From positions 1 to 12,199 of the forward strand of contig DATGHS010000520.1 of the NCBI GenBank assembly GCA_035307785.1: a stretch of DNA of 12,199 bases, in the 5' to 3' direction. The notes under the pieces are model-generated. The model saw only the letters and a list, made by a program, of their open reading frames with translations. It was not told the DNA's origin and did no database searches. Shown here in pieces: positions 5,998-12,199 of this stretch. Positions within the stretch are counted from its first letter, which is position 1, and each line of letters begins with the position of its first letter. A program made the position numbers and the translations under genes. This DNA comes from DATGHS01 sp035307785. Its GTDB lineage: Bacteria; Planctomycetota; Planctomycetia; Gemmatales; Gemmataceae.

Positions 5998-8907
5998 GTG
6001 ATTGCAAAACATCGATCAATGGCGGCCAATGCTTCGCGCCGCAAGGGAACGATCCTGCCCTTGCTGGTAATGACTATCACGGTGCTTATCGGCTTCCTGG
6101 CCCTGGCCATCGACATTGGCATGCTGGTAATGGCCAAGTCCCAGGCACAGAATGCTGCGGACGTTGCTTCGCTCACCGCTGCCCGCACGCTGGTGGGCGA
6201 CCCATCGGTCAATTACAATCAAAGCCTGGCCACGAGCAACGCCCAAGCCATTTTGACGTATAACAACATCCTGGGCGTCAAGGTTGGCTCCGCGCAACTG
6301 ACGATGACCTACGGCACGTACGATTACAGTCAAACGACCCAAACTTTTGCCGCCAACTTTCCCCCCACTTCGGGGCATCCGGTGACTGTCGCCTGGGCCA
6401 CGGTGACGGCGACGAATGCCGCGGCCTTTAGCAAAGTGTGGGGCTTGAACTTCCTCCCGACCGTGACCGCGCAAGCGCAAGCCGTCCACCGGCCACGCGA
6501 TATTGCCCTGGTGATGGACTTATCGGGGTCCATGCGCATGGGTACCTGTTTGGGCTACGACTTTTACACGAGTTCCCGCACTTCCAATAATCCGGATTCG
6601 TTGTTTCCGACCTTCAGCCATTATTCGGCAACGGCCAGCGCTGCCATGCAAGGCCCGTCCTCGGCGCGGACCTCTGCTTATGACAATTACAACATCTCGC
6701 AGAGCAATACCACAGTGGGAAATGCCTCCTACGTGAAGAAATATGTTGACAACTTCTATTCGAATGCGGCCTTTGCCGCAACTCTTATTCGAGCCTTTGA
6801 CTCCTACACCAGTACGGATGGCGGACTCACTTGGACGGCGCCCTCCGGGGGCGCGACTCCGGTTCTACCGCCGACTTCCTATGCATCGGTCCCGGGCGGA
6901 GATGTGCCGCTTTTCAAAAATGGAAGTTCGACACTCTATGCTACCAACGTAAATGACGTGGTAGCCGGCACCGGGCGCAATGCATCTTGGGAACTGGACG
7001 GCTACTCGAATTACACCAACGGCTCTGTGTCCAACGCGGCTTCAGGCCAAACCAGCTATGCGAGCGCTCCGTTTTATGGTGAGACTCAGGGACCCGGTTA
7101 CTACGGCAAGTCGTTCTTCATCTGGCCGCCCGACCCCCGGAAGCCGTTGACCACAGCCAGCAACTCCACCCAGATCAAACAATTCTTAACGGACTTCGGC
7201 TACACCAGCACCGATTTCAGTGGTCTCGTCACCGGGCCGCCATTGAGCGGCATCTACAACGTCACCGCGACTCCTGGAAGCCACGCCTGGCCCTGGCCCA
7301 ACGACAGTGGACTCTCGCTCAGCACTTATCTATTGACCCGCGTTTTCATTCCAGGTGGTACCCGCCTGCTGCTTCCCACCGACCAGCAATATCGCCGGAT
7401 CATGCGGCTGTATAATTGGAACTACGTCATCGACAACGTTGGCACGACGCCGTGCGACTGGCGCGTGCGCTTCTTCGGCACGAATGATGACACCAAGCTC
7501 TTCAACTCATCGGGGTCGCTCAATCTGCCTGGTGGGACCACCTACACGATCAATTACAACGAAATCCTGCGCTGGATCACGCAGACGCCTAATCCGTTCC
7601 CCTCGCAGTTGCGCGCCGGCCGCGTGAAATACTATAGCGCTATCCCAACTTCAATCACCGGCACCTGGCCCAATTACGGCAGCACCGATCAGCGCTTCTG
7701 GAAAGAGTTCATCGATTACACCCTTGGACTGCGGCAAACCAGCTCGACGGGCTATCAGGACGTCAGCGCCATGGCCGGTTACGGCTCCGATTTCACCTGG
7801 GGCACCAAGAGCACCAGCACTCCGCCGTCAGCCACCCAGTACATCAGTTACACCGATAACCCGCTTCGGCCGAAGCTGCGCTTCTGGTTCGGGCCGATGA
7901 ACATGGTCGATTATCTGCACAACTACAACATCTTTTGTAACGTCGGTGGCGTTTTCATGCTCCAGCCCGGCGACAGCTATGAAGCGCCGCTGTATTCCGG
8001 TAAGGAAGCTTATTTGGCGGCCGTGGACACGATGGAAATGAACCATCCGAATGATTGGTTCACCCAAATCTGCTTCAGCCATCCACGAAGCAGTTCCTCC
8101 AGCAGCGGCCGGTTTAATTGCGTTCGCTGCCCGATGGCAACCAACTATCCTTACGCCAAGGCAGCGCTTACGTTTCCATTTGGAACGATCAATGCCGATG
8201 GTTCGTGCAACAGCACGGAGATTACTCCGTACACTGCCGATCCGGCTACCGGCTCGATTCCGTCGGCCGATTTCATGGATACGCCGCGTGGCGACGGCGA
8301 CACCTGCTTCGACATGGCGTTGATGCTGGCATATAACCAGTTCGCGGTCACACCCGCCTCGGACACTGCCCTGCGAACCTTTACCACCTCGTCGCCGATT
8401 ACATTTCCCACCGGAATGGCCGGCGGCCAGGGACGCAAAGGCGCGCAGAAAGTCATTATCTTCGAGACGGATGGCCTGCCGAACACCAGCGCCAGCGCCA
8501 CCCTGCAAACGAACGGCAGCTACAAGTATTACAAGATTCGCTACGACATGAATAATCCCAGCGCCAGCGAATTTCCTTCGGTAACGTTTTCCACCAATAA
8601 TAACGCCACGGTGGTGAGCAACGTATACGCGCTTGTTCAGCAGCTAGCAACGGACTACAGCACGCAGCGGAATCCGTTCCGCCTGTACGCAATCGGCTTT
8701 GGTCCAGTGTTCAGCGGCGCCGATGCGTCGGCGGCATTAACCACGCTTCAAGGAATGCAATACAAGGCAGGCACGCAAAGCAGCGCGTCCACACCGTTGC
8801 CCAGTAATCAAATCATTACTGGTACGGATGCAACCATGTCGGCGAACATGGTTGCCGCTTTCACCGACATCCTCAACAACGGCGTGCAGATCGCGTTGAT
8901 CAAATGA
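5998..8907 (+). CDS. TadG-like pilus-assembly protein with interrupted VWA domain
   Basis: A 969-residue membrane-anchored protein, expected to face the periplasm or cell surface. The basic N-terminus (RRKG, 14-17) precedes a membrane helix (about 18-41). DIGMLVMAKSQAQNAADVASLTAARTL then matches the TadG/TadE-like anchor region. A von Willebrand A domain begins at DIALVMDLSGSM; the metal-site motif is D174-x-S176-x-S178. The other expected metal-site parts come far later: T769 in GDTCFDMAL and D825 in VIIFETDGLPN, so about 590 residues intervene where VWA domains usually have well under 100. The intervening region is rich in Tyr, Ser, Thr, Asn, Gly and Trp. The C-terminus ends in an amphipathic helix (MVAAFTDILNN). 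The GTG at 5998 is chosen because AAGGAGA lies 7 bases before it; a TTG at 5950 lacks one. It lies 48 bases after the second TadE gene. No Tad ATPase, secretin or peptidase gene is in the window. Confidence 0.9.
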   Translation: MIAKHRSMAANASRRKGTILPLLVMTITVLIGFLALAIDIGMLVMAKSQAQNAADVASLTAARTLVGDPSVNYNQSLATSNAQAILTYNNILGVKVGSAQLTMTYGTYDYSQTTQTFAANFPPTSGHPVTVAWATVTATNAAAFSKVWGLNFLPTVTAQAQAVHRPRDIALVMDLSGSMRMGTCLGYDFYTSSRTSNNPDSLFPTFSHYSATASAAMQGPSSARTSAYDNYNISQSNTTVGNASYVKKYVDNFYSNAAFAATLIRAFDSYTSTDGGLTWTAPSGGATPVLPPTSYASVPGGDVPLFKNGSSTLYATNVNDVVAGTGRNASWELDGYSNYTNGSVSNAASGQTSYASAPFYGETQGPGYYGKSFFIWPPDPRKPLTTASNSTQIKQFLTDFGYTSTDFSGLVTGPPLSGIYNVTATPGSHAWPWPNDSGLSLSTYLLTRVFIPGGTRLLLPTDQQYRRIMRLYNWNYVIDNVGTTPCDWRVRFFGTNDDTKLFNSSGSLNLPGGTTYTINYNEILRWITQTPNPFPSQLRAGRVKYYSAIPTSITGTWPNYGSTDQRFWKEFIDYTLGLRQTSSTGYQDVSAMAGYGSDFTWGTKSTSTPPSATQYISYTDNPLRPKLRFWFGPMNMVDYLHNYNIFCNVGGVFMLQPGDSYEAPLYSGKEAYLAAVDTMEMNHPNDWFTQICFSHPRSSSSSSGRFNCVRCPMATNYPYAKAALTFPFGTINADGSCNSTEITPYTADPATGSIPSADFMDTPRGDGDTCFDMALMLAYNQFAVTPASDTALRTFTTSSPITFPTGMAGGQGRKGAQKVIIFETDGLPNTSASATLQTNGSYKYYKIRYDMNNPSASEFPSVTFSTNNNATVVSNVYALVQQLATDYSTQRNPFRLYAIGFGPVFSGADASAALTTLQGMQYKAGTQSSASTPLPSNQIITGTDATMSANMVAAFTDILNNGVQIALIK

Positions 8908-8913
8908 GAGTCC

Positions 8914-8940
8914 GTGGGGCACGTTTCGAACGTGCCTCAC
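8914..8940. repeat. inverted repeat after the TadG-like gene, possible terminator
   Basis: Arms GTGGGGCACGTT (8914-8925) and AACGTGCCTCAC (8929-8940) pair over 12 bp, with one G-T pair in the transcript, around a 3-base loop. The hairpin begins 6 bases after the TadG-like stop. No T run follows, so it is not a standard Rho-independent terminator. It may mark the end of the transcript or be a dispersed palindrome. Confidence 0.55.
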
Positions 8941-8962
8941 ACGTTCCACCGCCCACCCGTCC

Positions 8963-8991
8963 TTGCGTTCGAACTTTGCGTAAGCTACAGT
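8963..8991 (+). promoter_or_regulatory. weak promoter candidate for the ABC transporter genes
   Basis: TTGCGT (8963-8968) and TACAGT (8986-8991; 4 of 6 matches to the -10 consensus) are separated by 17 bases. Transcription would begin about 50 bases before the ATG at 9050. The location after the hairpin at 8914-8940 fits a new transcription unit. Confidence 0.28.
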
Positions 8992-9049
8992 TGCGCGTCC
9001 GAATCTGGAGTATTCCACTCCGATCGTATCCCTTTATCGAGGCACACCG

Positions 9050-9814
9050 ATGACGCCCGCGGTGGTCTTTGAACTCGAGCGCGTTTCCAAGACCTACCCG
9101 CAAGGCATTCTTGGCCGCCGTCGTTTGACCGCGCTCGACAATGTTTCGTTGCGCGCACAGGCAGGAGAAGCAATCGGCCTGGTTGGTCCCAATCGCGCCG
9201 GCAAAAGCACGCTGATCAAGATACTGTTGGCGCTGGCTGCCCCAACTTCGGGCAGCGGTAAGCGCTTCGGAAAACCGCTTTCCAAACGCCAAACGCTAGC
9301 ACGGGTCGGCTACGTTCATGAAAGCGCTGCCTTTCCACGCTACCTTAATGCCCGGGAAGTGCTTCACCTGGGCGCCGCGTTTAGTCTCATGCAACCGGCC
9401 GATATCCCCGCTCGGGTGGCTCAACTGCTCGAGAGCGTGGGGTTGCACGACCGGCCAAGCGAGCCCATTTCTACCTTCAGTAAGGGCATGTTGCAACGTC
9501 TCGGTCTGGCGCAGGCGCTGCTGAACGATCCCGAACTGCTGGTGATGGATGAGCCGGCCGAAAGCCTCGATGCCAACGGCCGGCACCTCTTGCACAGCCT
9601 CATCCGTGAGCAGCACCAGCGAGGCCGCACTGTACTGCTCGTGTCCCATCACCTCGAAGAAGTAGAAACGCTTTGCGACCGAGTGGTGGCCCTGGTCGGC
9701 GGCCGCATTGTTCTCGACCAGCCCATGACTGAGCTGCGACGAACCGCTGCCAAACAAAAACCGCGCTTCTTGCGCGAAGTCCTGCAACCCTTTTACTCCG
9801 CGGTACGAACATGA
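9050..9814 (+). CDS. ABC transporter ATP-binding protein (ABC-2 exporter type)
   Basis: A 254-residue cytoplasmic ATPase that would power export by the permease encoded next to it. Walker A is GPNRAGKST (46-54), in which Arg replaces the usual Gly of GPNGAGKST. The Q-loop region reads GYVHES (87-92), with His where Gln is common. The signature is FSKGMLQRLGLAQAL (143-157), the form typical of ABC-2/drug- and polysaccharide-type exporters. Walker B is LLVMDEPAESLD and the switch histidine is H200 in LLVSHH. The substrate cannot be read from sequence. The ATG at 9050 has GAGG about 8 bases upstream. The gene's last bases overlap the permease start (ATGA), so the two are coupled. Confidence 0.93.
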   Translation: MTPAVVFELERVSKTYPQGILGRRRLTALDNVSLRAQAGEAIGLVGPNRAGKSTLIKILLALAAPTSGSGKRFGKPLSKRQTLARVGYVHESAAFPRYLNAREVLHLGAAFSLMQPADIPARVAQLLESVGLHDRPSEPISTFSKGMLQRLGLAQALLNDPELLVMDEPAESLDANGRHLLHSLIREQHQRGRTVLLVSHHLEEVETLCDRVVALVGGRIVLDQPMTELRRTAAKQKPRFLREVLQPFYSAVRT

Positions 9815-10797
9815 ACGCCCCCGCCGCCGTTAATGCCTTTCGCTGGCTGATTTGGGACACCATTCGGCAATCGATCGCCTCCCGCATTTTCTGGGTAATG
9901 CTGGTCGCAAGCGGCCTGTGCATTGTCTTTTGCTTCAGCATATCGCTCGAAGGCGCCTTGCGTGAACGGACCGACGAAGTGGGGCTCTATGGCGCCGACG
10001 GCAAACTGCTCACCGACCCCGATCGTAATCCTGGTGTGCTGTCACTGGCCTTTGGCGCGATCCGAATGCCGTTATACCGTACCGGCGCTTCGGAAATTCA
10101 ATTCCTAGAAGCACTGCTGGGGCGTTGGGTGGCCGGCCTCGGCGGCTTATTGCTAGCCTTGATTTGGACCGCGGGGTTCCTTCCCGAATTCTTGCAGCCG
10201 GCTTCGGCGACGATCTTCCTGGCCAAGCCGATTCCGCGCTGGTGCCTGCTGACCGGAAAATTCCTTGGCGTCGCGGCGCTGGTAACAGCGATGGCGTCGT
10301 TCTTTTTCTTCGGCACCTGGCTGGGCCTGGGAATTCGCACGGGTTTTTGGCAGGCCTCCTACTTACTCGGCATTCCGCTTCTGGTGCTGAACTTCGCGAT
10401 CACCTACGGCTTTTCGGTCCTGTTGGCGACCTGGTCGCGCAACACCATCACGTGTCTGTTCGGCAGCATTCTCTTTTGGCTGACGTGCTTTGGCATGAAC
10501 TACGGCCGGCACGCGGCCGCGGCCTGGAGCACGCTCATGCCCGACAAGCCTGGGCTGCCTGCTTCGTTTCGATTTCTGGCCGAATGTGGTTATTGGCTGC
10601 TGCCAAAACCGGCCGACCTGGTGATGTTGCTGGACGATGCGCTTGGCTTGTCTGAGAATTTTGGGCAGATCAAGGAATTTGAATTTGTGCAGCAGCACGG
10701 GCAGTTCTATCCTGAACTTTCGATCCTCACCTCCTTGCTCTTCACCGTTGCCATGATTGCCATCGCGGCGCGGAGGCTGCGCACGGCTGAATTCTAG
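9811..10797 (+). CDS. ABC-2 type transporter permease
   Basis: A 328-residue inner-membrane permease partnering the preceding ATPase. Hydrophobic segments are seen at about 26-46, 104-126, 151-175, 183-206, 213-229 and 303-321, giving six membrane spans as expected for ABC-2 permeases. A soluble loop (47-100) follows the first helix. LAKPIPRWCLLTGKFLGV (137-154) is the characteristic motif of this family, just before the third helix. The start overlaps the ATPase stop by four bases. The gene ends 45 bases before the terminator of a convergent gene. The transported compound is unknown; no substrate gene lies beside it. Confidence 0.9.
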   Translation: MNAPAAVNAFRWLIWDTIRQSIASRIFWVMLVASGLCIVFCFSISLEGALRERTDEVGLYGADGKLLTDPDRNPGVLSLAFGAIRMPLYRTGASEIQFLEALLGRWVAGLGGLLLALIWTAGFLPEFLQPASATIFLAKPIPRWCLLTGKFLGVAALVTAMASFFFFGTWLGLGIRTGFWQASYLLGIPLLVLNFAITYGFSVLLATWSRNTITCLFGSILFWLTCFGMNYGRHAAAAWSTLMPDKPGLPASFRFLAECGYWLLPKPADLVMLLDDALGLSENFGQIKEFEFVQQHGQFYPELSILTSLLFTVAMIAIAARRLRTAEF

Positions 10798-10842
10798 TCC
10801 TTCGCGCGCATCGGCTGACCGAGGACCGCACGACAACAAGTC

Positions 10843-10885
10843 AAAAAACTGCATTGGACAGACAAAAATCGTCTGCCCAATGCAG
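10843..10885 (-). terminator. strong intrinsic terminator of the Cys-repeat gene
   Basis: The 15-base arms at 10849-10863 and 10871-10885 pair with a single imperfect position, which becomes a G-T pair in the minus-strand transcript; the loop is 7 bases. On the minus strand the hairpin is followed directly by TTTTTT (10848-10843). It starts 26 bases after the stop of the leftward gene. It separates that gene from the convergent ABC operon. Confidence 0.88.
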
Positions 10886-10911
10886 GGGGTAACCGGGCGA
10901 GATAGGTTCAA

Positions 10912-11568
10912 TCAAACTCCGGCAAGTTGGCACAAGCATGAGAACTTGTCGCCGCTGCCGCGAGCGTGGCTGCCGCCGTGGTTGCTGCCCTTGGCGTGGC
11001 TGCCGCACTTGTTGCTGCTCTTGTGGCTGCCTTTGGCTTTGGTGCCACATTTGTTGCTGGCCTTCGCGTGCGTGCCACATTTGTTGCTCGCTTTCGGCGA
11101 GCACTTGTTACTGCCCTTGGCTTTGGTGCCACACTTGTGGCTGCCTTTGGCCTTGGTGCCGCACTTGTTGCTGGCCTTCGCCGAACACTTATCGCTGGCT
11201 TTCGCCGAGCACTTGTTGCTCGCCTTCGCATGGCTACCACAACTCTTGCTGGCTTTGGCATGCGTGCCACAGCCATTGCTTGCCTTGGCATGACTGCCGC
11301 AGCTGTTGCTTGCCTTGGCGTGCGTCCCACAGCTTTTGCTCGTCTTGGCATGACTGCCGCAGGAGTTGCTGGCTTTGGCATGGCTGCCGCCAGTATGGCA
11401 TACATCATGATGAGGAGGAGCACAGCAGGTAGCCGACGGTAGTACGCGGTTCTGCAGACCTTCGACTTGCAGAATGGTCTTGTTCTTGACGGGAGCGGCC
11501 GTTGGGGTACGGCGCACGAAACGAGCGATCACATTCGGAAACCAACAGTCGAGGGGGGAACTGTTCAT
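10912..11568 (-). CDS. Cys/Lys/Ser-rich decapeptide-repeat protein, function unknown
   Basis: A 218-residue protein of no family I recognise. Residues 1-59 are non-repetitive and include ILQVEGLQNRVLPSAT (32-47), similar to the N-terminal LEPR-XLL-like motif common in planctomycete proteins, then CC (48-49) and PPHHDVC. Residues 60-207 are about sixteen repeat units, consensus CGSHAKASNK, with variants CGTKAKGSHK, shortened 8-residue CSAKASNK units and a 4-residue remnant (SSNK, 184-187). I count 19 cysteines, most at the start of each unit, and a His at position 4 of many units, so metal binding, disulfide cross-linking or (via lysines) nucleic-acid binding are possible but unproven. No hydrophobic signal peptide or membrane segment is seen. 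The ATG at 11568 has GGAG five bases upstream, and a strong terminator follows the stop. This decides the strand, since all other frames are also open here. Confidence 0.82.
   Translation of the reverse strand: MNSSPLDCWFPNVIARFVRRTPTAAPVKNKTILQVEGLQNRVLPSATCCAPPHHDVCHTGGSHAKASNSCGSHAKTSKSCGTHAKASNSCGSHAKASNGCGTHAKASKSCGSHAKASNKCSAKASDKCSAKASNKCGTKAKGSHKCGTKAKGSNKCSPKASNKCGTHAKASNKCGTKAKGSHKSSNKCGSHAKGSNHGGSHARGSGDKFSCLCQLAGV
10948..11391 (-). repeat. in-frame tandem repeats, mostly 30-bp units
   Basis: This part of the Cys-repeat gene is built from about sixteen direct repeats. Most are 30 bp; three are 24 bp and one is 12 bp, all multiples of three. Units differ by several substitutions, mainly at the fourth, seventh and last two codons, so the expansion is not fresh. 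The leftmost units (toward the C-terminus) are the most varied. Confidence 0.85.
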
Positions 11569-11898
11569 GATTTCTCCAGGAGAAAAAACAGTAGTACAGA
11601 ACGGGAAAAAGCCTCCGGAAACACAACGGAATGCGACGTGGCAGGCGCGCGGATGACGGGTCCGCTAGCGCCGGCAGCGCCGAAACTCGGGGAAACGCGA
11701 ATGCAAGCCGTTGACGGTTACGGACGGCATCCCGCGTCTGGGTGGGCGTAATTCCCGCAGCACTTTCCGCGCACCCGAAACGGGAGGGCGCAACGAACGC
11801 GCAGCAGGCTGGGCGACGCGATCAAAGGAGGGCGATTCCGCGCTAAAGGGGCGAGAACAGACTAAGCGCAGCAAGGAGAATTTCTTCTTCTGATCTAC

Positions 11899-11927
11899 AA
11901 GTTAAGCGATCTCATTTTCATTTTCAA
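11899..11927 (-). promoter_or_regulatory. candidate promoter of the Cys-repeat gene
   Basis: On the minus strand, TTGAAA (11927-11922; 5 of 6 matches to TTGACA) is followed after 17 bases by TAACTT (11904-11899; 3 of 6 matches to TATAAT). It lies in the only AT-rich block upstream of the gene. Use of this site would give a leader of roughly 320 bases, which is long, so a nearer promoter cannot be excluded. Confidence 0.25.
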
Positions 11928-11949
11928 GAGATTAATCACTTTTTTTTTG

Positions 11950-11965
11950 ACTTTTTCGAAAAAGT
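11950..11965. repeat. perfect 16-bp palindrome
   Basis: ACTTTTTCGAAAAAGT is exactly self-complementary. It lies just upstream (minus-strand sense) of the promoter candidate at 11899-11927 and next to a run of nine T. It could be an operator for a dimeric regulator or chance in an AT-rich block. Confidence 0.5.
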
Positions 11966-12070
11966 AGTATTGGCCAGCTCCGGCTGAGGCCGCCAGGAAC
12001 CCGCGCCGTCCGACACAGGATAGTGTTGGCGACGCGGGTGTTTGAGCTGCGCATACAGACTAGTGCCTCA

Positions 12071-12199
12071 TCAAGTCTTGAATTTGGGGTATAGTCGCTT
12101 CAGTTTTACACGGGCGTCGTCGATGCGGAACTGCCAGTCGACTCCCCTTTGTTTCGCGTTCGTTTTCTCGGACCAAGCGGTGATCTCGTTTTGTAGTTC
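12071..12199 (-). mobile_element. IS630-family transposase, C-terminal fragment
   Basis: The minus strand from the window edge encodes 42 residues and a TGA stop (12073-12071). The product reads ELQNEITAWSEKTNAKQRG and continues DWQFRIDDARVKLKRLYPKF. The QRGVDWQF...DAR.KLKRLYP pattern is the usual C-terminus of IS630-type DDE transposases. These elements insert at TA dinucleotides; a TA at 12061-12062 followed by GTGCCTCATC could be the element's end, but the other end lies outside the window, so neither the inverted repeat nor completeness can be judged. Confidence 0.75.

Larger units (their letters stand above)
11569..12070. other. non-coding region between Cys-repeat gene and IS630 end
   Basis: This 502-base stretch holds no convincing gene; short frames here lack ribosome sites and recognisable content. 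The part next to the Cys-repeat gene (about 11569-11890) would be a long leader if the promoter candidate at 11899-11927 is used. Beyond it lie an AT-rich block (about 11881-11970), a perfect 16-bp palindrome at 11950-11965 and an imperfect hairpin at 12000-12038 (outer arms CCCGCG/CGCGGG, inner CGACAC/GTGTTG). Confidence 0.6.

Noticed and set aside
7828..8508. Minus-strand frame of 226 codons inside the TadG-like gene
   Set aside because: It is antisense to a 969-codon gene with clear domain motifs, and its composition looks like a shadow frame.
10948..11391. CRISPR array or satellite DNA
   Set aside because: Units are contiguous, in frame and diverged, without separate spacers, and encode a protein with start, ribosome site and terminator.
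10757..11442. Plus-strand hydrophobic or Ala-rich proteins over the repeat region
   Set aside because: They are shadows of the 30-bp repeats: no ribosome site, and the first would start inside the ABC permease gene and cross the terminator hairpin.
11665..11893. Small genes between the Cys-repeat gene and the IS end
   Set aside because: Frames of 60-69 codons on both strands lack ribosome sites and look like chance Arg/Pro-rich translations of GC-rich DNA.

Overview
The window looks like a bacterial chromosome segment from a planctomycete, probably Pirellulales-like. This rests on a condensed rpmF-plsX-fabD-acpP-fabF order, a tandem TadE/TadE/TadG(VWA) cluster without secretion genes beside it, an N-terminal VEGLQNRVLPSA motif of a type common in planctomycete proteins, and the C-terminus of an IS630-family transposase. 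The assignment is from family knowledge and was not checked by a search.

Left part (1-3284, minus strand): a fatty-acid/phospholipid synthesis operon transcribed leftward, rpmF > plsX > fabD > acpP > fabF. rpmF encodes ribosomal protein bL32. PlsX makes acyl-phosphate for phospholipids, FabD loads malonate onto ACP, AcpP carries the acyl chain and FabF elongates it. A promoter candidate precedes rpmF. The plsX-fabD gap holds a large hairpin and a textbook intrinsic-terminator structure. The usual fabG (between fabD and acpP) and fabH (beside plsX) are absent. The fabF fragment, cut by the window edge, carries a clear -1 frameshift near position 83-88.

Middle (3285-4866): a 445-base spacer with five copies of a 13-bp motif in both orientations, then a plus-strand gene of unknown function with a ParB/sulfiredoxin-like GHHR motif.

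Centre (4867-8907, plus strand): two TadE-like minor pseudopilin genes and a 969-residue TadG-like protein. The VWA metal-site (MIDAS) elements of the last are separated by about 590 residues, which suggests a very large insertion in the VWA domain. The three probably form one unit exported and assembled at the cell envelope.

Right-centre (9050-10797, plus strand): an ABC-2 type exporter made of an ATPase and a permease whose genes overlap by ATGA.

Right (10843-12199, minus strand): a gene for a 218-residue Cys/Lys/Ser-rich protein built from about sixteen decapeptide-type repeats (consensus CGSHAKASNK), with a strong terminator. It follows a 502-base non-coding stretch containing a promoter candidate and a perfect 16-bp palindrome. 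The window ends in the 3' end of an IS630-family transposase gene. The Cys-repeat gene and the split-VWA TadG protein are the most unusual features.
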